Assembly: GCF_943181405.1 (NCBI RefSeq)
Contig: NZ_CALPBY010000009.1
Location: forward strand, 151,174-215,173
Direction: 5' to 3'
DNA: 64,000 nt
Source: Cellulosimicrobium sp. Marseille-Q4280
GTDB taxonomy: Bacteria; Actinomycetota; Actinomycetes; Actinomycetales; Cellulomonadaceae
In this document: in pieces, positions 30,291 to 38,680 of the stretch
Numbering within the stretch: the first letter of the stretch is position 1
Layout: every line of letters begins with the position of its first letter
Program-made: the position numbers and the translations under genes
The notes under the pieces: generated by a model
Database searches by the model: none
What the model saw: the letters and a program-made list of their open reading frames with translations, nothing else
What the model was told of the DNA's origin: nothing

Positions 30291-31213
30291 CGCTGGCCGC
30301 GATCGACTTGTTCGCCGGGTTCGGCGGCCTGACCCTCGGCTCCGAGCAGGCCGGGGTGCCCGTGGTGTGGGCGGGCAACCACTGGCGCACCGCCGTGGAC
30401 ACCCACGCCCGCAACCACCCCGCCACCGTGCACGCCTGCCAGGACCTGCGCCAGGTCGACTGGTCGACGCTGCCGCCGTTCCGGATCCAGCTGAGCGCCC
30501 CGGCATGCCAGGGCCACAGCTCGGCCTCCCAGCCCAAGCGGCGTGCCTTCCACGACGCGATGCGAGGGACCGCGTTCGCCGTCATCGACTGCGCCGACGT
30601 CACCGAGCCGGACGCGATCATCGTCGAGAACGTCCCGTCGTTCTTGAGCTGGCGGCTGTACCCGTGGTGGAAGGAGGGTCTGGAGCGCCTCGGCTACCAG
30701 GTCGACCCGCGCATCGTGCACGCCTCGCGGGTCGGGGTCGCCCAGCGCCGCAAGCGCCTGTTCGTCATCGCCACCCGCCCCGGCGTCAAGGTCCGTCCGC
30801 TGCGCCACGACGCCGTCGAGCCCGCCTTCGGTCAGCACCTGCACCGCCGCACCAGCGACGCGCTGTGGCGTCCGGTCGCGGCCGCGACGCCGTCCGTGCG
30901 TGCCCGCATCGAGCGCGGCCGGGCGCGGCACGGCGCACGGTTCTTGACCCAGCACGTCACCGGGCACCCCGGGGTCGGGCTGCACGAGCCGATCCGCACC
31001 ATCACGACGGCCTCCCAGCACTGGAACCTCGTCGACGGTGACCGCTACCGGGCGCTGACCTCGCGCGAGCTCGCCCGCGGGATGGGGTTCCCCGACACCT
31101 ACACCTGGGACCCGGCGCTCAGCGTCGCCGACGTCACCAAGGGGCTGGGCAACGCCGTGTGCCCGCCGGTCGGACGCGAGGTCGTCTCCGCCGTCGCCGA
31201 GGCGATCGCGTGA
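30287..31213 (+). CDS. DNA (cytosine-5) methyltransferase
   Basis: The 308-residue enzyme has the ordered C5-methyltransferase motifs: I AIDLFAGFGGLTLG, IV APACQGHS with the catalytic Cys (PACQ in place of the usual PPCQ), VI IIVENVPSF, VIII QRRKRLFV, IX IRTITT and X GNAVCPPVG. The target-recognition region between VIII and IX is short. I chose ATG 30287, directly before motif I and coupled to the leader ORF; ATG 30245 would add 14 residues. No cognate restriction enzyme is adjacent, so it is probably an orphan protecting the element. Confidence 0.9.
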   Translation: MTLAAIDLFAGFGGLTLGSEQAGVPVVWAGNHWRTAVDTHARNHPATVHACQDLRQVDWSTLPPFRIQLSAPACQGHSSASQPKRRAFHDAMRGTAFAVIDCADVTEPDAIIVENVPSFLSWRLYPWWKEGLERLGYQVDPRIVHASRVGVAQRRKRLFVIATRPGVKVRPLRHDAVEPAFGQHLHRRTSDALWRPVAAATPSVRARIERGRARHGARFLTQHVTGHPGVGLHEPIRTITTASQHWNLVDGDRYRALTSRELARGMGFPDTYTWDPALSVADVTKGLGNAVCPPVGREVVSAVAEAIA

Positions 31214-31452
31214 GCGACCCGACGCCCGAGCAGGTCGCCTCAGCGCAGCGGCTCGCGCTGCTGACGAGCGAGGACGGCGACTGGCTCGTCGACCCCGAGT
31301 CCGCCCAGTTCCACGCCGACATCGCCACCCTCGTGCGCATGGCCGGCGTCGAGCCCGTCGCCCACTCCTACGGCCACGAGCACGAGCTGCCGGACTGGGC
31401 CCGCGAGCAGATCCGGGCGCGCTACGGCGACGGCGATGCCGCACATCGGTAG
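31210..31452 (+). CDS. Small acidic hypothetical protein, 80 residues
   Basis: GTG 31210 overlaps the methyltransferase stop (GTGA). The product is helical and acidic (EQVASAQRLALLTSEDGDWLV, FHADIATLVRMAGVEPV). Its last codons contain the next promoter element, so 3' coding sequence and promoter overlap. No family recognised. Confidence 0.6.
   Translation: MSDPTPEQVASAQRLALLTSEDGDWLVDPESAQFHADIATLVRMAGVEPVAHSYGHEHELPDWAREQIRARYGDGDAAHR
31437..31446 (+). promoter_or_regulatory. TGCCGCACAT element, 9 nt before ATG 31456
   Basis: Exact copy lying within the last codons of the preceding gene. Confidence 0.7.
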
Positions 31453-31455
31453 GCC

Positions 31456-32052
31456 ATGAGCACCGACACCGCCCAGCCCGGCATCGGCCCGGCCGAGATC
31501 TCCCACGCCCTGACCTTCGCCGGCCTGAGCGCCGACGCGTCCGTCGACTACGACGGCGACTGGACGGTCGCGTTCAAGCTCGACGTCGACGAGGACCGGC
31601 GCCCCACCCGCGACGCCTGGCTCGCGATCGAGTTCGTCGTCTGGTTCGCCCGCGACGTCGCCCGAGGCCAGCTCATGACCTCCAAGCGCCCCGCGCTGAC
31701 GGCGTGGAACCACGCCGCCCCGCCGCACCTGAACCGGCCCGGGCACATGCTCACGTTCTGCTTCGGCGCGAACGAGGAGCAGTACACGCTGCTCGACTTC
31801 GCCACGTCCCTCATCGAGTCGTGGAACGGCACCCTCACCTCGCCGCAGCTGCCCCTGTCGGCACCCGGCGTCGTCGCGCCGCAGTCCACGCCCACCGACC
31901 TCGTGCGCCGCACCCTGGCGAGCCTGGACATCACCGCCACCGACGCCCAGGTCGCCCGCCTCGTGGCCTCGACGAGCCACATCGCCGACCCGGCGCCGCG
32001 CTCGGGTGCCATCGCCGAGATCGCCCTGACCCGGGGGCTGGGGCCTGCCTGA
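31456..32052 (+). CDS. Hypothetical protein, 198 residues
   Basis: Soluble and mixed alpha/beta. The centre has beta segments (DWTVAFKLDVDED, HMLTFCFGANEEQYTLLDF); the C terminus is helical (VRRTLASLDITATDAQVARLVASTSH). The start is set by the upstream element. No motif of a known family is visible. Confidence 0.65.
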   Translation: MSTDTAQPGIGPAEISHALTFAGLSADASVDYDGDWTVAFKLDVDEDRRPTRDAWLAIEFVVWFARDVARGQLMTSKRPALTAWNHAAPPHLNRPGHMLTFCFGANEEQYTLLDFATSLIESWNGTLTSPQLPLSAPGVVAPQSTPTDLVRRTLASLDITATDAQVARLVASTSHIADPAPRSGAIAEIALTRGLGPA

Positions 32053-32059
32053 ACGACCG

Positions 32060-32069
32060 CCGCGCACAT
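32060..32069 (+). promoter_or_regulatory. CCGCGCACAT element variant
   Basis: Variant with an extra CG before CACAT, about 42 nt before the likely start of the kinase-like gene. Confidence 0.4.
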
Positions 32070-32111
32070 CAGCGGCGAACCCCACCCGAGACCCAGAAAC
32101 CGAGGCACCCC

Positions 32112-32735
32112 ATCAGCGAGCCCACCACGGCCTCCCGGGCAACGCCGGCCGCGGCGCCCGCGACAGCAGCCGCCTCACCGGAGCTGGTCGTGATCGTCGG
32201 GGCACCCGGCACGGGAAAGTCCACCCTCGGCCGCGCTCTGGCGCGCCAGCTCGGGGCAGCGCTGGTCGACCGGGACACCTTCTACGCACCGCTGGCGGCG
32301 GTCGCTCTCGAGCAGACCGGCCACGATCCGGCAGACCTCGACAGCGACGTGGGCAAGGCGCTGTCGGCGGCGGCGTACCAGGCAGGGGAGGACCTCGCTG
32401 GGGAGATCGTCTCCGCGGGCTGTCCGGTCGTGCTGGTCGCCCCGTACTCGGGCCGCGCCAGACCCGGGTGGCGCGATCGCCTGGACCGCCTCGACGCGCA
32501 GGTGCACGTCGTGTGGCTGGACGGCCCGTTCCGCCTGCTGCACGACCGGATCACCGAGCGGGGAGCCGCCCGCGACGCCGCCACCCTCGCCAGCTGGGAC
32601 AGGTTCGTCGCGCTCGCGCAGATGGGACCGCCCGTGGGTGCGCATGTGCGCGTTGACGCCGCACTGGAGACGGACGAGGCCCTCGCCGCGATCCTGAGGG
32701 CGATGAACGGGCGACCCGACCTCCCCGTGCCCTAG
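32112..32735 (+). CDS. P-loop kinase-like ATPase; start codon uncertain
   Basis: The product of ~207 residues has Walker A GAPGTGKST near residue 28, a strand/acid pair (LVDRDTFYAPL), a base-binding-like VVWLDGPFRLLHDRI and a lid Arg cluster (RITERGAARDA). This resembles small nucleoside/shikimate kinase or zeta-toxin folds. No ATG, GTG or TTG lies near the expected start; ATC 32112, 8 nt after AAACCGAGG, fits best and would read as a rare ATC start (SEPTTAS..). A sequencing error for ATG is possible. Substrate unknown. Confidence 0.6.
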   Translation: MSEPTTASRATPAAAPATAAASPELVVIVGAPGTGKSTLGRALARQLGAALVDRDTFYAPLAAVALEQTGHDPADLDSDVGKALSAAAYQAGEDLAGEIVSAGCPVVLVAPYSGRARPGWRDRLDRLDAQVHVVWLDGPFRLLHDRITERGAARDAATLASWDRFVALAQMGPPVGAHVRVDAALETDEALAAILRAMNGRPDLPVP

Positions 32736-32757
32736 GACCCCGCACACCGGGCCGCGC

Positions 32758-32767
32758 TGCCGCACAT
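32758..32767 (+). promoter_or_regulatory. TGCCGCACAT element, 9 nt before ATG 32777
   Basis: Exact copy; spacer CAGCAGGGC. Confidence 0.7.
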
Positions 32768-32776
32768 CAGCAGGGC

Positions 32777-33040
32777 ATGACCACCGACGCCACCGCACCC
32801 GCCATCCCCATCACTCCCGCGCAGCGCCGCACCCTGCACGTCCTGAACCACTGGACGATGGGCGGCCCGCGCGCCGGCAAGGTGGCCTCCATGCTCGGGC
32901 ACGACTCGGCGACCAACGCCGCCCGCACGCTCGACAACCTCGTGCTCAAGGGCCTGGCCGAGACCTACGACGACGCCTCCGGGCGCCGCCGCTGGCGCCT
33001 GAGCGACGCCGGCCGCGCCGTGGCCGACCCCATCGTGTGA
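32777..33040 (+). CDS. MarR-type winged-helix DNA-binding protein
   Basis: The 87-residue product is a single winged helix: QRRTLHVLNHWTMGG, the HTH at ~30-55 (AGKVASMLGHDSATNAARTLDNLVLKGL) and a wing (YDDASGRRRWRLSDAGRAV). The pattern resembles replacement of phage or plasmid transcription controllers. No ligand pocket is expected at this size. It could regulate the many element promoters; that is speculation. Confidence 0.75.
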   Translation: MTTDATAPAIPITPAQRRTLHVLNHWTMGGPRAGKVASMLGHDSATNAARTLDNLVLKGLAETYDDASGRRRWRLSDAGRAVADPIV

Positions 33041-33083
33041 CCTCGCGGCAGGCGCGCAGCCGACCGGCTCGATCCTGTGCGTC

Positions 33084-33093
33084 TGCCGCACAT
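33084..33093 (+). promoter_or_regulatory. TGCCGCACAT element, 9 nt before ATG 33103
   Basis: Exact copy; spacer CAGCACGGC. Confidence 0.7.
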
Positions 33094-33102
33094 CAGCACG
33101 GC

Positions 33103-33549
33103 ATGACGATCTTCGCCCTGACGCCTAACCCCGGAACAGCCCGCCTCGAGCTCGACGCCACCGACGGCACCAACCTCGCCGGCCTGCACCTGTACGCGAT
33201 GGGCGAGGACATCACCGTCCTGACCGTCGACGACGTCGGCGAGCAGAGCGTGCTCGCCGTCCTGCCCGCGAACAGCCTGCTCGACGCCGTCGGCTACATG
33301 GCGATCGAGCCGCACTTCGAGTTCACGGTGCGCCACCAGGACTCCGGCAGTGCGGTGCGCTTCACGCGCCCCAACGGCGAACGTCTGGTCGTCTCCGCGA
33401 CCAGCGACGTCAACGGCCGCCACCGCTCGAACATCGTCCTGCAGCCCGACCAGGTGCCGCGCCTGCTCGTCTGGCTGACCACAGCCTTCTCGCGCGCCAT
33501 GAGCGTGACCGACGCAGCCGCCGTGCTGGCGACCCCGACCCGCCGATGA
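33103..33549 (+). CDS. Hypothetical protein, 148 residues
   Basis: Beta-rich soluble product (ARLELDATDGTNLAGLHLY, FEFTVRHQDSGSAVRF, RLVVSATSDVNGRHRSNIVL), ending in a helix (QVPRLLVWLTTAFSRAMSV). It begins an operon in which each gene overlaps the next: the stop is shared with ATG 33546. No family recognised. Confidence 0.65.
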   Translation: MTIFALTPNPGTARLELDATDGTNLAGLHLYAMGEDITVLTVDDVGEQSVLAVLPANSLLDAVGYMAIEPHFEFTVRHQDSGSAVRFTRPNGERLVVSATSDVNGRHRSNIVLQPDQVPRLLVWLTTAFSRAMSVTDAAAVLATPTRR

Positions 33550-33806
33550 GCGGGCCGTCCGCAGCCCAGCGCTTCCCGGCGGCGGGCGGCCCGGGGCTGC
33601 TCGCCGCGATCATCCGCGCAGAGCGGGGCCAGACGCCCGAGGAGGCCGAGCAGGAAGCGTCCATCGTGTTGGACCTGCTCCTCATCGAGCCGACCCCCGA
33701 GCGCGTCCAGTTCCTCGTCGAGCCGCCCGCCCAGAGCCCGCAGGTGCCCTCGCCGCGTCGCGCGACTGGCCTCTACCTCGACCCGGTCCGCGAGGCGCAC
33801 CTGTGA
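33546..33806 (+). CDS. Small hypothetical protein, 86 residues
   Basis: ATG overlaps the preceding stop (ATGA), and the adenine methyltransferase GTG overlaps its own stop (GTGA). The product is helical with an acidic centre (AEQEASIVLDLLLIEPTPERVQ) and a Pro-rich linker. Its position suggests an accessory role for the methyltransferase. Confidence 0.6.
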   Translation: MSGPSAAQRFPAAGGPGLLAAIIRAERGQTPEEAEQEASIVLDLLLIEPTPERVQFLVEPPAQSPQVPSPRRATGLYLDPVREAHL

Positions 33807-34729
33807 GCGCGCGCCGGTACGTCTCCCCGCTGCGCTACCCGGGCGGCAAGGCCCGCATGGCGCCCTACCTCGAGCACATGTTCGCCCAGCAGATCTCGGA
33901 CATGGAGGTCGAGGTGTGGCTGGAGCCGTTCGCCGGCGGCGCCGGCGCGGGCCTGAGCATGCTCAACGACGACGCCGTCGGGGAGATCTGGCTGACCGAG
34001 AAGAACCCCGCCCTGGCCGCCCTGTGGCGGACCATGCTGAGCGACCCCGAGACGCTCGCGACCCGCGTCGAGCAGACCGCCCCCGACCTGGACCTGTGGG
34101 CCTGGGCCCGCGAGCGGGTCGGGCGCGCAGGGGTCCCCGGGACGGCCGACGCCGACACCGCCTTCGCCGCCCTCGTGCTCAACCGGTGCTCGCGCTCGGG
34201 CATGGTCAACGACCGCGTCGGGCCCATCGGCGGCAAGAACCAGGACGGCCCCTGGACGCTCGCGTCCCGCTGGAACGCCCCCGCCCTCGCGATGCGGATC
34301 CGCCACGTCGGCTACCTCAGCAACCGCATCCGCTTCACCCAGGGCGACGCCGTCATCGCCATCGCCGACCTGGCCGACTCCGGCATCGAGGACGAGGTCC
34401 TGGTGTTCGTCGACCCGCCCTACCTGCGCGAGGGCAACCGGCTGTACGCCAACGGCATGACCGCCGCCGACCACCAGCGCCTGGCCGACGCGCTCAACGC
34501 CAGCCCGGCCCGGTGGATGCTCACCTACGACGACGAGCCCACCGTCGCCGCCGACCTGTACCCCCGCCGGCGCGTGCTGGCCTACCGCATCGCCAACACC
34601 GCCAACCGGGCCCGGATCGCCACCGAGCACGCCGTCGTGTCCGACAACCTCGTCCTGCCCGAGCCGCACGAGCTCGTGCCCGGCGCCGAGGCGACCTGGG
34701 TGCGCGCCCAGCCCGCGACGGCCGCCTGA
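33803..34729 (+). CDS. DNA adenine methyltransferase, Dam/D12 class
   Basis: The 308-residue enzyme has the N-terminal SAM-binding signature (SPLRYPGGKARM), motif I (WLEPFAGGAGAG) near residue 40, and the catalytic motif DPPY (VFVDPPYLREGNRLY) near residue 200. These define the D12-class N6-adenine methyltransferases. The central part is the target-recognition region. No restriction partner is next to it. With the C5 enzyme at 30287, the element can mark its DNA in two ways. Confidence 0.92.
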   Translation: MSARRYVSPLRYPGGKARMAPYLEHMFAQQISDMEVEVWLEPFAGGAGAGLSMLNDDAVGEIWLTEKNPALAALWRTMLSDPETLATRVEQTAPDLDLWAWARERVGRAGVPGTADADTAFAALVLNRCSRSGMVNDRVGPIGGKNQDGPWTLASRWNAPALAMRIRHVGYLSNRIRFTQGDAVIAIADLADSGIEDEVLVFVDPPYLREGNRLYANGMTAADHQRLADALNASPARWMLTYDDEPTVAADLYPRRRVLAYRIANTANRARIATEHAVVSDNLVLPEPHELVPGAEATWVRAQPATAA

Positions 34730-34769
34730 GGCCACGGCCCTGACCTGCACCTCGACGAGGCATCGCCGA

Positions 34770-34779
34770 CGCCGCACAT
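34770..34779 (+). promoter_or_regulatory. CGCCGCACAT element, 9 nt before ATG 34789
   Basis: One change from consensus (C for T at position 1). Confidence 0.65.
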
Positions 34780-34788
34780 AGGTTCCTC

Positions 34789-35736
34789 ATGACCGCAACC
34801 ATCACCCCGCTGGCCATGAGCCGGCGCACCCACGCACAGCCGCCGCCGACCATCATCGCCCCGCCCAGAGCTGCGCTGTCCCTGCGCACCCTGTCCAAGC
34901 GGATCGTGGTGTGGGCCGCGGTGTGCGACGCCGACCCCGAGCCCATGCACGGGCACGTCGAGCTCGCCGAGACCGGCGGGTCAGACGCGCCGGCGTCCGC
35001 CTTCGTCGCCGCGCTGCCGGCGATCATGGACCAGGTCCGCCCGTGGCTGGCACGCCTGGCCGCCCCGTCGACGCACAAGGTCACCGAGCTGGCCGTGCCG
35101 AACCCGTCCCTGCGCGCCCGGCTGCGCGAGGGCGAGCCGATCGAGGGCGTCATGATCCTGCCCGCCTCCGAGGTGTCCGGCACCGACCCCGTCGTGGCCG
35201 CCGCCTCCGACATCGCCGAGCGCCTGCACCGCGAGGTCATCTCCCCGGACGAGACCGGCACCGTCCAGCTGGCCGTGGCCGCCTCCCTGCGCGCCCACCA
35301 CCGCGGCGCCGGCATCGCCTGGACCCGCGCCGACGGCCTGTACGAGACCCAGATCGCCGACACCTCCGACCAGACCGCCGCGCTGGTGCGCGCCATCGCG
35401 ATGGCCGTGCGCGCCCACCGGCGCCACCTGGGCACCGTGGTGATCTCCTGCGAGTCCCGGGCCGCCGTCGAGCTCGCCCGCGCCGCCCTGGAGCGCAAGC
35501 CCACCACCGGCCACCCGGCCCGCGCGTCCGCCCAGCGAGCCCTGAGCTACCTGGAGATCGCCGGCGACGTGCGCGTGGTGTCGCGCACCGCACCCGACGC
35601 GCTGCGCTCCGGCGCGACACGCCTGGCCCAGCTCACGCGCCGCGACGCCGAGTTCGACATCACCGGGCCCGAGCACGAGAAGCGCGCCGCGGCCGCCCTG
35701 GCCGACGAGCTCGCCGGCGCGGAGGTGAGCGCCTGA
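34789..35736 (+). CDS. Hypothetical protein with RNase H-like C-terminal half, catalytic acids missing
   Basis: In this 315-residue product, residues ~155-290 show an RNase H-like order: GAGIAWTRADGLYETQIAD (first strands), a helix with QTAALVRAIAMAVRAH, then LGTVVISCESRAAVELARAAL. The usual D, E and D residues are replaced (AWT, QTAA, SCES), so nuclease activity is unlikely. The N-terminal half is Pro/Ala-rich with a helical segment. It may be a binding protein derived from an RNase HI. Confidence 0.5.
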   Translation: MTATITPLAMSRRTHAQPPPTIIAPPRAALSLRTLSKRIVVWAAVCDADPEPMHGHVELAETGGSDAPASAFVAALPAIMDQVRPWLARLAAPSTHKVTELAVPNPSLRARLREGEPIEGVMILPASEVSGTDPVVAAASDIAERLHREVISPDETGTVQLAVAASLRAHHRGAGIAWTRADGLYETQIADTSDQTAALVRAIAMAVRAHRRHLGTVVISCESRAAVELARAALERKPTTGHPARASAQRALSYLEIAGDVRVVSRTAPDALRSGATRLAQLTRRDAEFDITGPEHEKRAAAALADELAGAEVSA

Positions 35737-35772
35737 CCTGCCACGACCAGCACCTTCACGGCGGACCCGGGC

Positions 35773-35782
35773 CCCCGCACAT
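35773..35782 (+). promoter_or_regulatory. CCCCGCACAT element variant
   Basis: Two changes from consensus, 42 nt before ATG 35825, which has a GAAGGA SD. Confidence 0.5.
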
Positions 35783-35824
35783 CTACCCCTTCACCATCAC
35801 CCGAGCCGCCGAGAAGGAACACCG

Positions 35825-36175
35825 ATGACTGCCAGCACGACCACCTTGACCGTCTACACCAAGCCGAACTGCGTCCAGTGCAACGCGACGTACCGCGCCC
35901 TGGACAAGGCGAAGGCGAAGTTCGGCGTCCAGTACGACGTCGTCGACATCACCACCGACCCCAGCGCCCGCGACTACGCGATGTCGCTCGGGCACCTGGC
36001 CGCCCCGGTCGTCGTGGTGACCGCCCCGGACGGCTCGATCACGCACTGGGGCGGGTACTCGCCCGACAGCATCAAGGCGTTCGTCGAGGTCTGGCGCGCC
36101 GAGCACCCGCAGGAGGCCAAGGAGACGTCCGCCGCGGACGCAGGCGCCGAGGAGCTCGCCACCGCGGCTGCCTGA
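35825..36175 (+). CDS. NrdH-type glutaredoxin
   Basis: The 116-residue protein is a thioredoxin-fold redoxin: YTKPNCVQCNATYRAL holds the CVQC active site typical of NrdH, followed by VVDITTD and the cis-Pro loop APVVVV. NrdH reduces class Ib ribonucleotide reductase, supplying dNTPs. The acidic Ala/Glu tail is longer than in most family members. It lies alone and ends at a bidirectional terminator. It fits with the deaminase and polymerase as a DNA-precursor set. Confidence 0.85.
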   Translation: MTASTTTLTVYTKPNCVQCNATYRALDKAKAKFGVQYDVVDITTDPSARDYAMSLGHLAAPVVVVTAPDGSITHWGGYSPDSIKAFVEVWRAEHPQEAKETSAADAGAEELATAAA

Positions 36176-36205
36176 GCCGCGAGGCAGGTCCTGCACCGCG
36201 CCACG

Positions 36206-36246
36206 ACGAAGCCCCCGCCACGCGCAGAGCGTGACGGGGGCTTCGT
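36206..36246. terminator. Bidirectional terminator
   Basis: Stem ACGAAGCCCCCG with a CACGC/GCGTG inner part, between the redoxin and the convergent gene ending at 36256. Confidence 0.85.
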
Positions 36247-36255
36247 GCTGGGCGA

Positions 36256-37734
36256 TCAGGCCGCGGGGATCTGCTCGTCGTAGAAGTCGACCGCCGGCCG
36301 GTAGGTCGTCGCGGCCACCATCACCAGCGTGCGGGCGTCCGAGAACGGACCGACCAGCAGGTCGCCGATCATCGCGTACACCGCCTCGTGCGAGGCGCCG
36401 GCCGGCAGCGCCTGCGCGAGCTGGGTCACCTGCTCGTCGGCCTGGCGGGACTTCACGCGGGCGATCTGCTCGACCTGCAGGACGTAGGCCATGTCCTCGG
36501 CCGGGTCCAGCGTCGTCTCGGCCAGCTCAGCCTCGATCGTGTCGTACCCCGCCTCGAACGCCGCGCGGGCGTGGCGCAGCAGCCGGCTCGTCTCGGTGGT
36601 CGCCAGCGCCGCCAGGGCGCGCGGCAGGTCACCGCCCCACGCCGGGGTCAGCGCCGCGCTCATCCGCGCGGACTCCTCGGCGTCCGGCTGGGTGCCGGTG
36701 AGCACCTTGGCCATCACGCCGGTGAGGTAGTCCATCTCGCCGTCGTCGGGCAGCTCGTCGGCCATGTCGGCCACCGTCATCGCCGCGAGCCGCGCCAGGT
36801 CGTTCGCCTTGTCGGGGTCGGACAGGTCGCCCTGCCCGGCGACCAGGTCGCCCAGCAGCGCGAGCCAGGACCACTCGTCGGTCATGTCCGACCCGATGCG
36901 GCCCCACGCGGTGCGCCAGTTCAGCTCCCACATGGCGTGCACGACGTCCAGCGCCCAGCTCGGGTCGGAGGTGGCCAGCAGCGGCTCGAGGTCGATGGTG
37001 TCCAGGTCGGGGTCGAACGCCCCGTCCAGCCACGCGGCGATCCGCTCGGCGTCCGCGACGTCGGCCGGGTCCAGGTCGACCATCGCGAGCACGTCGAGCC
37101 AGGTCCCGGCGTTCTCGTCGCCCGGGTCCAGGATCGGCATGCCGGCGGAGTCGAGCACCAGGTTGCCCTGCTCGTCGCGGACGGCGGCACCCGGGTGGTA
37201 CAGGCCGGACTCGGTCAGCACGAGCGCCACACGCAGAGCCCAGGCGTCGTCGGTCTCGACCCACAGGCCGCTGTCCTCGTCCAGCTCGAACTGCGCCGGG
37301 GCGAGCGGGTCGGTGCTGCGCGGGTCCGGGGCGGCCCAGGGGTCGTTGTCCGCCCCCGTCGGCTCCGGGCGCACCTGACGCTCGTACAGCGACGGCGGCA
37401 GCCAGAACAGCGGGTTGCGCAGCGCCTCGGCGGACACGTGCGGGAACCGGCGCCGGGTGTCGTACTGCCCGGCCAGCGGCGCCGGGCCGAGGTCGCCGCA
37501 GATCGGGAACGGCATGGTCAGCAGCGGCGAGGCGATCACCTCGTCCTCGACGAGACCGGTGGCGGTCAGGAACGCCAGGCGGCGGCCCTCGAGGACGGCG
37601 TAGGTGTCCAGCGCCCCCGACATGACCTGCAGGTCACCGTCGACCGCCTCGGCGATGCTGAACGCCGGCGCTGCGGTCTGCAGCTGCTCGCCCGGGTTGA
37701 GCAGGAACTTGTAGCGCGGGTACTGGGTGGTCAT
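36256..37734 (-). CDS. Large acidic hypothetical protein
   Basis: Read from ATG 37734 (GAGG SD), this is a 492-residue acidic product with no signal peptide or membrane segment. It is mostly helical and rich in Asp, Ala and Leu. An N-terminal region (YPRYKFLLNPGEQLQTAAPAF) precedes several acidic segments (DLDPADVADAERIAAWLDGAFDPDLDTIDLEPLL). No catalytic motif or known family is visible. Being one of few minus-strand genes in this arm, it may be regulated separately. Confidence 0.7.
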   Translation of the reverse strand: MTTQYPRYKFLLNPGEQLQTAAPAFSIAEAVDGDLQVMSGALDTYAVLEGRRLAFLTATGLVEDEVIASPLLTMPFPICGDLGPAPLAGQYDTRRRFPHVSAEALRNPLFWLPPSLYERQVRPEPTGADNDPWAAPDPRSTDPLAPAQFELDEDSGLWVETDDAWALRVALVLTESGLYHPGAAVRDEQGNLVLDSAGMPILDPGDENAGTWLDVLAMVDLDPADVADAERIAAWLDGAFDPDLDTIDLEPLLATSDPSWALDVVHAMWELNWRTAWGRIGSDMTDEWSWLALLGDLVAGQGDLSDPDKANDLARLAAMTVADMADELPDDGEMDYLTGVMAKVLTGTQPDAEESARMSAALTPAWGGDLPRALAALATTETSRLLRHARAAFEAGYDTIEAELAETTLDPAEDMAYVLQVEQIARVKSRQADEQVTQLAQALPAGASHEAVYAMIGDLLVGPFSDARTLVMVAATTYRPAVDFYDEQIPAA

Positions 37735-37807
37735 GGGTGGCGGCTCCTCGATGGCGGTGACCCCTGTGCAACTGATCAACATGCGCCGAAGTTCGAAGCC
37801 GGGAAGT

Positions 37808-37817
37808 CGCCGCACAT
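37808..37817 (+). promoter_or_regulatory. CGCCGCACAT element, 9 nt before ATG 37827
   Basis: One change from consensus; spacer CTACCGGGC. Confidence 0.65.
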
Positions 37818-37826
37818 CTACCGGGC

Positions 37827-38666
37827 ATGGCGACCTTCGACAGCGCACACCCGCGGCAGGCAGCAGGGGTGACCACCGGCGGGCAGTTCGTGACCAAGGC
37901 GCGTCAGGAGGCTGACGTCGACCTGGGCGCGAGCGCACCGCAGGCACCCCAGGGTACCGGCGCGGCGACAGCCGACGCGGCCCGCGAGCTCATGGCCCTG
38001 TGGTCCGGCACCGGCAACGCCGAGGCGTACTACGCCCGCGAGGCCGAGGTGCTGGCGTCCGCCCCCGAGGTGCCCGAGGAGGTGTTCCGCGACGACTTCT
38101 ACCACCCGATGCTGCAGGCGGTGCACTGCGGAGACGACGCCGAACTGGAGCGCCTGGCGGGCCAGCTCGACGCGATCGGCGAGCGTGAGCGCGCCTGGCG
38201 CGCGGCCGGGTACCAGCCCCCGGGCGCCGAGTTCGCCGAGTCCCCGACCGGCGGTCCGGTCGTCTACCAGCACCGCACCGGGTCGAAGTACGACGGCTTC
38301 CGCGACGTGGCGCAGATCGCCAAGGACGTGCGCGCCGACCTCAAGGCCGCGCAGAAGGCCGGGTACCTGCCGCCCGACATGAGGATCTCGGTCCGCTCCG
38401 ACAAGTATTCGATGGGCCAGGCCATGCGACTGGCTGTGTCCGGCCTCAGCGACGAGGACCTGTACCAGCCCAAGTCGGACCTCGACCTGTCCTACGGGCG
38501 CCGCAACACCGCGTACGCCCGCGAGGTCCGCGACCGCATCGAGGCGATCGCCAAGGCCTACGACCAGACCGAGAGCGAGTCCCAGACGGACTACTACCAC
38601 GGCACCTACCACTGCTTCGTCGAGCTGATCGACGCCGAGCGCGCCGCGCTCTACGCCCGCGCCTGA
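37827..38666 (+). CDS. LPD29-like domain protein with N-terminal GVTTGGQF tag
   Basis: The 279-residue protein starts with HPRQAAGVTTGGQF, the tag also found at 10347. The middle is helical. Residues ~165-230 (FRDVAQIAKDVRADLKAAQ, LPPDMRISVRSDKYSMGQAMRLAV) match the pattern of the large-polyvalent-protein-associated domain LPD29, a domain known from giant phage and conjugative-element polyproteins. A C-terminal Tyr-rich segment (QTDYYHGTYHCFVEL) follows. Such proteins are thought to be delivered with DNA into new hosts; that role is inferred here. Confidence 0.65.
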   Translation: MATFDSAHPRQAAGVTTGGQFVTKARQEADVDLGASAPQAPQGTGAATADAARELMALWSGTGNAEAYYAREAEVLASAPEVPEEVFRDDFYHPMLQAVHCGDDAELERLAGQLDAIGERERAWRAAGYQPPGAEFAESPTGGPVVYQHRTGSKYDGFRDVAQIAKDVRADLKAAQKAGYLPPDMRISVRSDKYSMGQAMRLAVSGLSDEDLYQPKSDLDLSYGRRNTAYAREVRDRIEAIAKAYDQTESESQTDYYHGTYHCFVELIDAERAALYARA

Positions 38667-38680
38667 GGAGACCCCACCCC

